In this document: positions 8,653 through 16,412 of the stretch, piece by piece
How the letters are laid out: every line of letters begins with the position of its first letter
Numbering within the stretch: the first letter of the stretch is position 1
Source: JAOUEA01 sp963734685
GTDB lineage: Bacteria > Actinomycetota > UBA4738 > HRBIN12
NCBI GenBank assembly: GCA_963734685.1
Contig: CAVTIC010000001.1
Span: 496,001-560,000 of the forward strand
Reading direction: 5' to 3'
Length of the DNA: 64,000 nt
The notes under the pieces: generated by a model
Told to the model about the DNA's origin: nothing
Database searches by the model: none
Seen by the model: only the letters and a program-made list of their open reading frames with translations
Translations under genes and position numbers: made by a program

Positions 8653-9252
8653 TCAGGGGCCGTCGGGCGAGGTGGCTTCCCAGCAGTCGTACCAGCCGTC
8701 GGGCGTGCGGCACCAGATCGTCGGTGGTGGGAGCTGCGGCTCTTCGGCGTTCGCCGAGACCACCACGAGGGCAACCAGCGCGATCACCACGAGTGCCGCG
8801 GCCGCCGCGATCACGCGGCTCAGCACCGAGACGAGCCGCCACTCATCGACCGACTGGCGGAGTCGCGCGGGGTCCTCGCGTGCGTCCCGCGGCGCGTGGT
8901 CGGCCGGGTTCGACGACGCGGCCCGACCCCTCGAGCCGGTCGTGCCCGTGGGGCGCGGTGCGGCGTGCGCCGCCACCGGTCCCGGCCGAACGGCCCGCTC
9001 CGCGGCGAGGCGCTCGAGTCGGCACGCTCGATCGTAGGCGGCGCGGTCCCGTTCGTCGCCGAGCACCTCGTACGCGGCCGCGATGCGCCGGAACCGATCG
9101 GGTTGCTCGATGCCGGGATCCACGTCGGGATGGAGCCGGCGGGCAAGCGCCCGGTACGCATGGCGGATCGCCTCGTCGGAGGCGTCGGGTTCGACCCCCA
9201 GCAGCGCGTAGAGGTCGTCGCCGGACGCGAGGGCGCGAGCCACGGCGTCCAT
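8653..9252 (-). CDS. Membrane-anchored DnaJ-domain protein
   Basis: A 199-residue protein with an N-terminal J domain (about 10-70; YALLGVEPDASDEAIRHAYR, then LHPDVDP with the HPD triad that stimulates Hsp70 ATPase). A linker rich in Arg, Pro and Gly follows, then one membrane helix near residues 155-177 and a short tail with two Cys (IWCRTPDGWYDCWE). The topology suggests a J protein facing the cytoplasm with a small outside tail. No zinc-finger or substrate domain is present, so it is not classical DnaJ. Its partner is unknown. The ATG at 9252 precedes the J domain by a few residues. Confidence 0.82.
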   Translation of the reverse strand: MDAVARALASGDDLYALLGVEPDASDEAIRHAYRALARRLHPDVDPGIEQPDRFRRIAAAYEVLGDERDRAAYDRACRLERLAAERAVRPGPVAAHAAPRPTGTTGSRGRAASSNPADHAPRDAREDPARLRQSVDEWRLVSVLSRVIAAAAALVVIALVALVVVSANAEEPQLPPPTIWCRTPDGWYDCWEATSPDGP

Positions 9253-9292
9253 CGGCCGAGTGTATGTCCGTTCGGGGAACCGAGGCGGTCGT

Positions 9293-9952
9293 TCAGTCCT
9301 GGACGAGGCGATCGAGCGTGGCAGGCAGATCCGAGAGATCGGGCAGCGTCGCCGAGCGAGGCACCATGCTGGTCTCACCCAGCCGGTCTATCCAGACCGC
9401 CGGGAGCCCCAGCTTGGCGCACGGCTCGATGTCGTGGAACAACGACGCCGCGACGTGAGCGTGCCGCGTGCGATCGGCGCCCGTGCGCCGGAAGAACGTC
9501 TCCCAGTGCCCGAACGCGGGCTTGTACGACCCGATGTCGGACGCCACCACGCGCTCGTCGACCTCCACGCCGATCGCCGTGACCGACGCCTCGAGCAGAT
9601 CCGGGTCGGTGTTCGACAGGATCGCGAGCTTCCACCCTCGCCCCCGGAGCTCCGTGAGCGCAGCCGGGACCTCGGGGAAGACCCGCCACGACGGCAATGA
9701 CGCGGTCAGGGCGTCGCGCTCGTCCTCGGGCACCTCGACCCCGAGCTCCACGGCCACACCCGCCAGCGTCTCGGCCATGACCTCGCGGTACGGGATGCCG
9801 CGCCCTTCCTGCACCCGGGGTTCGATGCGCATGTAGGTGTCGAGCAGCGCCTCGCCGTCGACGTCGGGCCATAGGCGCTGCATCGTCTCTCGCACACCAG
9901 CGGGCCAGTCCACGAGGGTGCCGTAACAGTCGAAGGTCGCCCACCGGTTCAC
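9293..9952 (-). CDS. HAD-superfamily hydrolase (haloacid dehalogenase type II-like)
   Basis: About 219 residues with the HAD motifs in order: I, FDCYGTLVDW (nucleophile Asp); II, LSNTD; III, the Lys in SYKPAFGHW; IV, SLFHDIEPCAKLG. The FDCYGTLVDW form and ASLFHDI resemble the 2-haloacid dehalogenase branch. The true substrate cannot be inferred; many such proteins act on small phosphate or halo compounds. GTG 9952 is preferred over an upstream TTG at 9970 because the fold begins there. It lies between ftsH and the J-domain gene. Confidence 0.85.
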   Translation of the reverse strand: MNRWATFDCYGTLVDWPAGVRETMQRLWPDVDGEALLDTYMRIEPRVQEGRGIPYREVMAETLAGVAVELGVEVPEDERDALTASLPSWRVFPEVPAALTELRGRGWKLAILSNTDPDLLEASVTAIGVEVDERVVASDIGSYKPAFGHWETFFRRTGADRTRHAHVAASLFHDIEPCAKLGLPAVWIDRLGETSMVPRSATLPDLSDLPATLDRLVQD

Positions 9953-10012
9953 GGCGCGCAGTGTACCCAAGCAGTTCCAACGGTTTCCCGGCCGTTTCGG
10001 GCCGATTGGGTG

Positions 10013-12025
10013 TCAGGCGGGCGAGAGCCCCGGTGGGCCGATGTTGGGCCGCAGGGTGCCCGGGGTCGACGCTTCCTCGTCGTCCTCGCTCTTGCTCTGT
10101 CGCGAGACGGCAAGGCCCGCCGACCGAACCTCGTGGGCACGCGGCTGCCGTCGCTCGACGTCGGCGAAGAACGCCTCGACGTCCTCGCGCTCCATCGTCT
10201 CGATCTCGATCAGCCTCGCGGCGAGCGCGTCGAGCTTGTCGCGGTTCACCGTGAGGATGTCGAGCGCCACGTCGTGCGCCTCGTCGATCAACTCTCGGAC
10301 CTCGAGGTCGATCTCGAACGCCACGGCGTCGGAGTAGTCGGGCGTCGAGCCCCAGTCGCGACCGAGGAACACCTCGCCCTGCTTCTGGCCCAGCGTGCGC
10401 GGCCCGATCGAGTCGCTCATGCCGTACTCGGTCACCATCTGGCGCGCGATCTTGGTGGCGCGCTCGATGTCGTTGCCGGCCCCGGTCGTGACGTCCCCCG
10501 CGACGATCTCCTCGGCCACCCTGCCGCCCATGAGCATCGCCAGCTCGTCGCGCAGCTGCTCCCGCGTCATGAGGAACCGGTCCTGCTCCGGCAGCGTGAG
10601 CGTGTAGCCGAGAGCCCGCCCACGCGGGATGACGGTGATCTTGTGCACCTCATCGGTGTTGGGCAGGACGTGGGCGACCATCGCGTGCCCACCCTCGTGG
10701 TAGGCGATCAGCCGGCGCTCCCCCTCGTCCATGATGCGCGACTTGCGCTCGGGGCCGGCCATCACGCGGTCGACGGCCTCTTCGACCTCCTTCATCGAGA
10801 TCGCCGTCTTGTTCCGACGCGCGGCCAGCAACGCAGCCTCGTTGATCGCGTTCGCGAGGTCGGCGCCGGTGAAGCCGGGTGTACGCCGGGCGAGCACGGC
10901 GAGATCGACGGTGGAGTCGAACGGCTTGCCGCGAGCGTGCACACGCAGGATCGCCTTGCGGCCCTCGAGGTCCGGCCGATCGATCACGACCTGCCGATCG
11001 AACCGGCCCGGACGCAGCAGGGCTGGGTCGAGGATGTCGGGGCGGTTCGTCGCCGCCATCAGGATCACCGTGGACCGCTGATCGAACCCGTCCATCTCGA
11101 CGAGGAGTTGGTTCAGGGTCTGCTCACGCTCGTCGTGTCCCCCGCCGAGCCCGGCCCCGCGCTGCCGGCCGACGGCGTCGATCTCGTCGATGAAGACGAT
11201 GGCGGGGGCGGTCGCCTTCGCCTGCTCGAAGAGGTCGCGCACACGAGCCGCCCCGACCCCGACGAACATCTCGACGAAATCGGAACCGGAGATCGAGAAG
11301 AACGGCACCCCGGCTTCGCCGGCAACGGCGCGCGCGAGCAGCGTCTTGCCGGTGCCCGGGGGCCCGAAGAGCAACACCCCGCGCGGGATCTTCGCGCCCA
11401 TCGCCTGGAACTTCGACGGGCTCTGCAGGTAGTCCTTGACCTCCTGCAGCTCCTCGATCGCTTCGTCGACGCCGGCGACGTCGCCGAAGGTGGTCTTCGG
11501 CTGGTCCTTGTTGACGGTCTTGTGCCGGCTGCGCCCGAACTGCATCACGCGCCCGCCGCCGCCCTGGGAGCGGTTCATCACGAACAGCAGGATGCCGCCG
11601 ATCAACAGCACCGGCAGGATCACCGTGACCAGGGTGCCCAACAGTGCGTTCGGCTTCTGCGGGTCGACCTCGGTGGGCACGCCTGCCTTCTCGAGCATCA
11701 CCGTCACGTCGTCCGCGTACTCGGTGGGGAACGACGTGCGGTACGTGGTGCCGTCGACCAGGTCGCCCGTGACCGCCTGGTCGCCGTCGAGGATGACCGC
11801 GTTCTCGATACGCCCCTCCTCGACGGCGGCGCGGAACTCGCTCAGGGTGAACGCTTCACTCGTGGGGGCGCGTCCCATGAAGGAGACGACCAGCAGGAAC
11901 ACGAGCGTGCCCAGCACGATCCAGATCGTGGGGGTGCGGACGAGCTTCCTGATCGGGGATTCGGGTTGTTGGCTCAGGACGTGGCTCCTCGGAGGCGCGC
12001 GGAGAGACCGCCGGAACCCCGACAT
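10013..12025 (-). CDS. ftsH: ATP-dependent zinc metalloprotease FtsH
   Basis: A hexameric membrane AAA+ protease that degrades membrane and regulatory proteins. The 670-residue protein has two N-terminal membrane helices (about 33-50 and 128-148) flanking a small outside domain, then the AAA module with GPPGTGKT (Walker A), FIDEIDAVG (Walker B) and the ATNRPDILDPALLRPGRFDR region. The zinc site is HEGGH near residue 420, with a downstream Asp. GTG 11980 (VLSQQPESP) is a possible shorter start. The C-terminal tail is disordered and proline-rich, common in actinobacteria. It is downstream of tilS-hpt, as is usual. Confidence 0.97.
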   Translation of the reverse strand: MSGFRRSLRAPPRSHVLSQQPESPIRKLVRTPTIWIVLGTLVFLLVVSFMGRAPTSEAFTLSEFRAAVEEGRIENAVILDGDQAVTGDLVDGTTYRTSFPTEYADDVTVMLEKAGVPTEVDPQKPNALLGTLVTVILPVLLIGGILLFVMNRSQGGGGRVMQFGRSRHKTVNKDQPKTTFGDVAGVDEAIEELQEVKDYLQSPSKFQAMGAKIPRGVLLFGPPGTGKTLLARAVAGEAGVPFFSISGSDFVEMFVGVGAARVRDLFEQAKATAPAIVFIDEIDAVGRQRGAGLGGGHDEREQTLNQLLVEMDGFDQRSTVILMAATNRPDILDPALLRPGRFDRQVVIDRPDLEGRKAILRVHARGKPFDSTVDLAVLARRTPGFTGADLANAINEAALLAARRNKTAISMKEVEEAVDRVMAGPERKSRIMDEGERRLIAYHEGGHAMVAHVLPNTDEVHKITVIPRGRALGYTLTLPEQDRFLMTREQLRDELAMLMGGRVAEEIVAGDVTTGAGNDIERATKIARQMVTEYGMSDSIGPRTLGQKQGEVFLGRDWGSTPDYSDAVAFEIDLEVRELIDEAHDVALDILTVNRDKLDALAARLIEIETMEREDVEAFFADVERRQPRAHEVRSAGLAVSRQSKSEDDEEASTPGTLRPNIGPPGLSPA

Positions 12026-12101
12026 GCTGCTCGCCGGAGCCCGTTGCCGATGGTAGCACCGGCCCCGGACTCAGGGGACCCGGCCGTGTGACGACCGGCT
12101 C

Positions 12102-12497
12102 TCAGCGGATCCCCGTGTCGACGAGCAACTCGACCTCGGCCCATCCGGTCGCAGGAACCGTGACGGTCACTGCCGAAGCGGTGGGCGGACGACCGGGTTC
12201 CACCGCGGGCACCACCTCGTAGGTTCCGGGGCCGGCGGCCAGCTCGAACCGCCCCCGAGCATCGGTCTCGACCTCTCCGACCGCCGCTCCGTCGGTCGTG
12301 GAGACCCGCACGAGCCCCTGCCACGGCCGGTCGGGACACGGCGACCCTTGCACGACGACGGGGCACAGTGGACCGGACGTGACCACGCCGCGGATGCCGC
12401 CGGCCGGAGCCCCGTCGGTGCTCGTTGCCTCCTCACCACAGGACGCGAGGAACAACAGGCAGGAGATGGACGCGACCACGACCGCTCGGGTTCGCAT
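12102..12497 (-). CDS. Small lipoprotein, carboxypeptidase-regulatory-like fold
   Basis: A 131-residue protein with a lipoprotein signal (MRTRAVVVASISCLLFLASC, lipobox LASC with Cys at about 20). After the Cys come GGIRGVVTSGPLCPV..., RVSTTDGAAVGEVETDARGRFELAAGPGTYEV, which resembles a carboxypeptidase regulatory-like or SpaA-type beta sandwich. Two further Cys (PLCPVV and SPCPDR) may pair. It is probably anchored to the outer face of the membrane. It lies between hpt and ftsH, which is unusual for this conserved block. The function is unknown. Confidence 0.75.
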   Translation of the reverse strand: MRTRAVVVASISCLLFLASCGEEATSTDGAPAGGIRGVVTSGPLCPVVVQGSPCPDRPWQGLVRVSTTDGAAVGEVETDARGRFELAAGPGTYEVVPAVEPGRPPTASAVTVTVPATGWAEVELLVDTGIR

Positions 12498-12553
12498 GCC
12501 CGTCCGACGCCTCGAAGCGACCGTAGGGTTCCCCACGCTTCAGGCGGCGGTTC

Positions 12554-12689
12554 TCTCAGATGCGCTATCGCTTCGCTGCATGAGCGCTCTCAGATGCGCT
12601 ATCGCTTCGCTGCATGAGCGCTCTCAGATGCGCTATCGCTTCGCTGCATGAGCGCCTCGACGAGCGCTACCGCTTCGCTGCATGAGCGC
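12554..12689. repeat. 34-bp tandem repeat, 4 units, overlapping hpt 3' end
   Basis: Three identical 34-bp units at 12554-12587, 12588-12621 and 12622-12655, then a diverged unit at 12656-12689 that contains the last seven codons and TAG stop of hpt. Each unit repeats the sense-strand string GCTCATGCAGCGAAGCG followed by a TAG. This looks like a minisatellite that grew outward from the hpt terminus. There are no spacers or cas genes, so it is not CRISPR. Confidence 0.92.
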
Positions 12690-13275
12690 CGTAGGTCTCG
12701 GGCTTCAGGGTGGCAACGAAGGGCAGGTTCCGGTAGCGCTCATCGTAGTCGAGCCCGTAGCCGACCACGAACTCGGACGGGATCTCGAACCCGATGTAGC
12801 GGATGTCGAGCGGCACCTTCTGCAGACCGGTCTTCCGCAGCAGGGCCGCGACCTCGAGCGAGGCCGGACGACGGGCGGCGAGGTTCTTCAGCAGGTACTT
12901 GAGTGTGAGGCCCGAGTCCACGATGTCCTCGACCAAGAGGACGTCGAGGCCTTCCAGGTCGTGGTCGAGGTCTTTCAGGATGCGCACGACCCCGCTCGTC
13001 TTGGTCGCGGCGCCGTAGGACGAGACCGCCATGAAGTCGAACTCGAGCGGCAGCGCGATGTGCCTGGCGAGATCGGCCATCACGACGAAGGCGCCCTTGA
13101 GCACACCGACGAGCAACAACGACTTCCCGGTGTAGTCCTCCGTGATCTGCCTGCCCATCGCCGTGAGCGCCGCATCGATCTCCTCGGTGGAGACGAGGAC
13201 CTTCTCGATGTCGGGCTCGTAGGCGCTCACGGGAACCCGGAGTGTAGCGTCCGGCGTGTCGTGGGTGAGACTCAC
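12667..13275 (-). CDS. hpt: Hypoxanthine(-guanine) phosphoribosyltransferase
   Basis: Salvages hypoxanthine/guanine to IMP/GMP with PRPP. The 202-residue protein has LLVGVLKGAFV, the SSYGAATKTSG flexible loop and the PRPP motif VLLVEDIVDSGLTL (two acidic residues followed by DSG), then the purine-contacting VVGYGLDYDERYRNLP. The start GTG at 13275 overlaps the tilS stop as GTGA, so the pair is translationally coupled. The first 15-20 residues before YEPDIEKVLVS are extra relative to most family members. The 3' end forms part of the 34-bp repeat. Confidence 0.96.
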   Translation of the reverse strand: MSLTHDTPDATLRVPVSAYEPDIEKVLVSTEEIDAALTAMGRQITEDYTGKSLLLVGVLKGAFVVMADLARHIALPLEFDFMAVSSYGAATKTSGVVRILKDLDHDLEGLDVLLVEDIVDSGLTLKYLLKNLAARRPASLEVAALLRKTGLQKVPLDIRYIGFEIPSEFVVGYGLDYDERYRNLPFVATLKPETYGAHAAKR

Positions 13276-14321
13276 GGCTGCTCCCCCTCCATGGTCGGCT
13301 CGCCTCGATCGACCGGGGACGAGACGCGAACATACACCCGGTCGCGCCGCGCGGTCCTCCCCCCCGGCAGGTCGCGTCGCCGGCCCGGCCTGCCCGTCGC
13401 GAGATCGAGCACCGATGCCACCGAGTCGCGGGTCCACGGCGCCACATCGTCGACGGCGACCATCCGCCACAGGGCCATACGGACGATGCGGGCGGCGAGG
13501 GAACGCGGAAGCGTGGCGAGGTCGGCCGCCCGGAATCGGACCTCGCCATCGAGGTGCTCCACGATCGCCCGCTCGTGCTCTGCGGCCTGCCTGAGCAGCT
13601 CGAGCCGGTCGGCGTGGAGGACGGACGCCGTGCGCGCGATCGTGGCCCGCACGTCGCGGCCGATGATGCGCTCGAGCATCGGGATCGCTTCGTGTCTGAT
13701 CGCGGCCCGAAGCAGCCGCGGATCCTCGTTCATCGGATCGTGTCGGGGCCGGAGACGGAGCGCCCTGCAGAAGGCTTCGATCTCGACGCGGGTCACGCCG
13801 AGCATGGGTTGCACGATCGCGGAGCCGGGACGATCGCCGCTGCCCGGCCAGATGCCGGCGAGGCCGTCGAGCCCGGTGCCGCGCAGCAGGTTGAGCAGGA
13901 CGGTCTCGGCTTGATCGTCGAGGGTGTGCGCCTCGGCCAGGACCGGCGCCCCGATCGCACGCCGGACGTCGTCGGCCGCGTCCCCCCGCCGGACGGTCGC
14001 CCACGCTTCGACGGACTCCCCCCGAGCAGGGGCGTCGCCGGCGACCCGCAGGTGGAACGGGAGGCCGAGCCTGGCTGCGAGCCGCCGCACGTACGCTGCG
14101 TCGGCGTCGGACCCGGCGCGTAGCCGGTGGTCGAAGTGGAACACCTCGAGTCGGACGCGGAGCAGGCGCCGCAGCCGCACGAGGGTCTCCAGCATGCAGA
14201 CGGAGTCGGGGCCGCCCGAGACACAGACCAACACCAGCTCGCCGGGGTGCAGCAGTTCGTGATCACGAACCGTCGCCGTGACCCGTTCGATCACCCGCGC
14301 GACGGCCGGCGGGCGTCGCAT
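13272..14321 (-). CDS. tilS: tRNA(Ile)-lysidine synthase
   Basis: Adds lysine to C34 of tRNA-Ile(CAU) so that it reads AUA. The 349-residue protein shows the PP-loop ATP-binding motif VSGGPDSVCML near residue 34, FHFDHRLR, AEAHTLDDQAETVLLNLLRG and the LRHDPMNED-type segment. The short actinobacterial form lacks the long C-terminal domain. ATG 14321 is chosen because upstream codons read as shadow sequence of the neighbour. It starts 10 bases after the metalloprotease gene and overlaps hpt by four bases, so protease-tilS-hpt is one operon. Confidence 0.95.
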   Translation of the reverse strand: MRRPPAVARVIERVTATVRDHELLHPGELVLVCVSGGPDSVCMLETLVRLRRLLRVRLEVFHFDHRLRAGSDADAAYVRRLAARLGLPFHLRVAGDAPARGESVEAWATVRRGDAADDVRRAIGAPVLAEAHTLDDQAETVLLNLLRGTGLDGLAGIWPGSGDRPGSAIVQPMLGVTRVEIEAFCRALRLRPRHDPMNEDPRLLRAAIRHEAIPMLERIIGRDVRATIARTASVLHADRLELLRQAAEHERAIVEHLDGEVRFRAADLATLPRSLAARIVRMALWRMVAVDDVAPWTRDSVASVLDLATGRPGRRRDLPGGRTARRDRVYVRVSSPVDRGEPTMEGEQP

Positions 14322-14331
14322 CGCGCCGGCC

Positions 14332-15399
14332 CTACTCCGCGACGCGCTCGACCCAGGCGGCAGGGGCGGCGATCTCCTCGAGCGTCGGCAGGTGCTCGGG
14401 CGCGAGCCAGACCCGATTGAAGGCACCCATGCCGGCGCGCGCGATCACATCCCGCACGAACACCTCACCGCGATCGTACTGCTGGATCTTCTGCTCGAAG
14501 CCGATCGCCCTCTGCACGCTGCGTTCGACCCCCGAACCCTTCCGGCGCGCCGCGAGCGCCCGGCGCATGCGGTCGACGTCGGTCACGTGCTCGCGCGAGA
14601 CCTCGTTCATCACGTAGGACGCGTGGCCCTCGAGCAGGGACATCAGCCCTTGGACCCGAGCGAAGAGTTCGCGCTGTTCGGGCGTCAGCAGGAGGAAGAC
14701 CCCGCTCATGCGGGGCTCTGCGCCGCTGCGCGCTTCCTCCACCGCGCGACGGAGCTGCGCGACGAGCTCCTTGCCGTCGAGCGTGACCCCGCCGAGGTAG
14801 CTGTCGACCAGACCGCGGAGGTGCCCCCGGAGCCACGGTGCCGCACCGAACTGCACGCGGTGGGTCACCTCGTGGATCGCGACCCAGAGCCGAAAGTCGC
14901 GCGAGGGCAGTCCGAAGCGTTGCTCCACCTCGGCGACGTTGGGACCCACGAAGTAGAGCAAGCCCTCGTCGTCGGGCGGCAGGAAGACGTCGTACTGGCC
15001 GAGCACCCGGCGAGCGACGTAGCCGAAGAGGGCGCCCGCCTGCGCTCCCATCGCCTTCCGGCGGATCTCGGCCCGAGCCGGCTTCTCGGCGAACACGCGC
15101 TCGGCGAGCGGCTCGAGCAGGCGCTGCATGCCGGTGAGGTTCGCGCGGATCCACTCGCTCCGGGCCATGACCCAGGCGCGCGAGCGGAACCCGCCGACGG
15201 TCATTCCCGTGTGGTCGGTGATCAGCGATTCAGCGAACGGCACGAGCTCCCCGAAGTCCTCCCGCATGCGAGCCCGCTGCACCGCCGGCACCGAGATGCC
15301 GGGGCCGGCCACGCGGCGGCCGAGCTGGTGCGCCAGGTCCCAGTCGGCGAGCCTGGCCGCCGCCGATCCCATCGACCAGTCGACCTCGGTGGCGCTCAC
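14332..15399 (-). CDS. Zinc-dependent metalloprotease, DUF2342 / F420-associated family
   Basis: A 355-residue protein of the actinobacterial DUF2342 family, sometimes labelled coenzyme F420 biosynthesis-associated. It has WSMGSAAARLADWDLAHQLG near the N-terminus, the zinc motif HEVTHRVQF near residue 176, GGVTLDGKEL, and SLLEGHASYVMNEV near 265. The family is predicted to be a cytoplasmic peptidase; I know of no substrate. Its position directly before tilS is conserved in actinobacteria and supports the phylum assignment. It starts at GTG 15399. Confidence 0.9.
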   Translation of the reverse strand: MSATEVDWSMGSAAARLADWDLAHQLGRRVAGPGISVPAVQRARMREDFGELVPFAESLITDHTGMTVGGFRSRAWVMARSEWIRANLTGMQRLLEPLAERVFAEKPARAEIRRKAMGAQAGALFGYVARRVLGQYDVFLPPDDEGLLYFVGPNVAEVEQRFGLPSRDFRLWVAIHEVTHRVQFGAAPWLRGHLRGLVDSYLGGVTLDGKELVAQLRRAVEEARSGAEPRMSGVFLLLTPEQRELFARVQGLMSLLEGHASYVMNEVSREHVTDVDRMRRALAARRKGSGVERSVQRAIGFEQKIQQYDRGEVFVRDVIARAGMGAFNRVWLAPEHLPTLEEIAAPAAWVERVAE

Positions 15400-15462
15400 G
15401 GGGGATCCTCCTCTGCGGTTCTCGGCCGGCGCCGGTCCCTCGCGGGGCGCGACACCGATGGC

Positions 15463-16158
15463 TCAGGCTTCGCCGGTTGCCTTCTTGCGGGCGGCGATCA
15501 TGCCCGCGCGGCGAGCCTTGCCTTCGGCGATGCGTCGATCGGTGCCGGTGTCGAGCAGCTCCTTGAGAGCCGCCTCGTATGCCTCCTGATCCATCGTGAC
15601 TTCAGGACGATCCTCTGGGACCGGCGGTGCGGCGGGAGCGGGCGCCTCGGCGGTCGCTGCTGCGGCCCCGGCTTGGGCGGCGGAGGGCTCTGCAGCAGGC
15701 GCCGGGGCTGAGGGAGCAGGCGCGGGGGCTGAGGGAGCGGCGCGGGGGCGCGGCAGCAGGCGGGGAGCGGCGGGCGCGGCGGCGGGGGCGGCCAGGGCCG
15801 CGGCGGCGGCGGGCATGGCTGGAGGTGCGACCACGACCGGCGCTGCCTGCGAGAGGTCGACGTTGCGGCGAGGCAGCTCGCGGCCGATCCGCACTCGGTC
15901 GGCGCGCACGACCTTCAGACCCTCCTCGTCCTTGGAGAACCGGGGGGCATAGCGCATGTACTGGATCGTGAGGAAGATGACGATCACGACGCCGAGGACC
16001 GCCAGTGCGATGGCGAGCCAATAGACCCAGCCCCCGTCGTTCTTCTCGGGGACGACCTGCGGGTCGACGATCGTCTGAGCGGCCGCGGACCCGGCCGTCA
16101 CCATGAGCGTGGCCGTCGTGAGTGCGATCGAAGCGAGCAGCTTCCGGGGCATCCTCAT
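15463..16158 (-). CDS. Membrane protein with Ala/Pro-rich cytoplasmic region
   Basis: A 231-residue protein of unknown function. It has a signal-like N-terminus (MRMPRKLLASIALTTATLMV, then GSAAAQ), a second membrane helix near 45-67 (WVYWLAIALAVLGVVIVIFL), a basic stretch, and about 80 residues of Ala/Pro low complexity with a near-repeated APAPAPSAPAP. It ends with a charged helical region (EAYEAALKELLDTGTDRRIAEGKARRAG, split here). The G/C-rich linker contains a short DNA repeat (two copies of gggggctgagggagc-like sequence). It precedes the metalloprotease-tilS operon. Nothing identifies a role. Confidence 0.7.
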   Translation of the reverse strand: MRMPRKLLASIALTTATLMVTAGSAAAQTIVDPQVVPEKNDGGWVYWLAIALAVLGVVIVIFLTIQYMRYAPRFSKDEEGLKVVRADRVRIGRELPRRNVDLSQAAPVVVAPPAMPAAAAALAAPAAAPAAPRLLPRPRAAPSAPAPAPSAPAPAAEPSAAQAGAAAATAEAPAPAAPPVPEDRPEVTMDQEAYEAALKELLDTGTDRRIAEGKARRAGMIAARKKATGEA

Positions 16159-16210
16159 CGCGGCGGATACTAGCACCGGCGAACTCCGAACCGGCCGCGG
16201 CGCGATCGAG

Positions 16211-16284
16211 AGCCGGAGATGGGATTTGAACCCATGACCTACCACTTACGAGGCGGTTGCTCTGCCAGGCTGAGCTACTCCGGC
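16211..16284 (-). tRNA. tRNA-Thr (anticodon CGT)
   Basis: On the minus strand the sequence folds as a cloverleaf. The acceptor stem is GCCGGAG paired with CTCCGGC, and the D arm contains AGCTCAG. The anticodon stem ACCGC/GTGGT has loop CTCGTAA (anticodon CGT at the centre), and the T arm is ATGGGTTCAAATCCCAT. The discriminator is T and the 3' CCA is not encoded. CGT reads ACG, so this is tRNA-Thr. It stands alone, between a membrane-protein gene and the divergent USP-UbiB fusion. Confidence 0.95.
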
Positions 16285-16412
16285 GACGGAGGAGAAGTCT
16301 ACCAACGGGGTGTCTGCGCCTCGGAGGGTGCGGTCCCCTTCCGTTGAAGCGGTGGCCGGGTCCCGGTTCCTCGGCGCTGGTCGCGGGGCCCGCGAACCGC
16401 CATGATGCGCGC

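Noticed and set aside
10010..12091. Long plus-strand open frame (693 codons) opposite ftsH
   Set aside because: Its composition is shadow-like (Arg/His/Asp/Leu), with no family motif, while the minus strand has complete ftsH.
12554..12689. Possible CRISPR array
   Set aside because: The units are directly adjacent with no variable spacers, no cas genes are present, and the unit comes from the hpt end.
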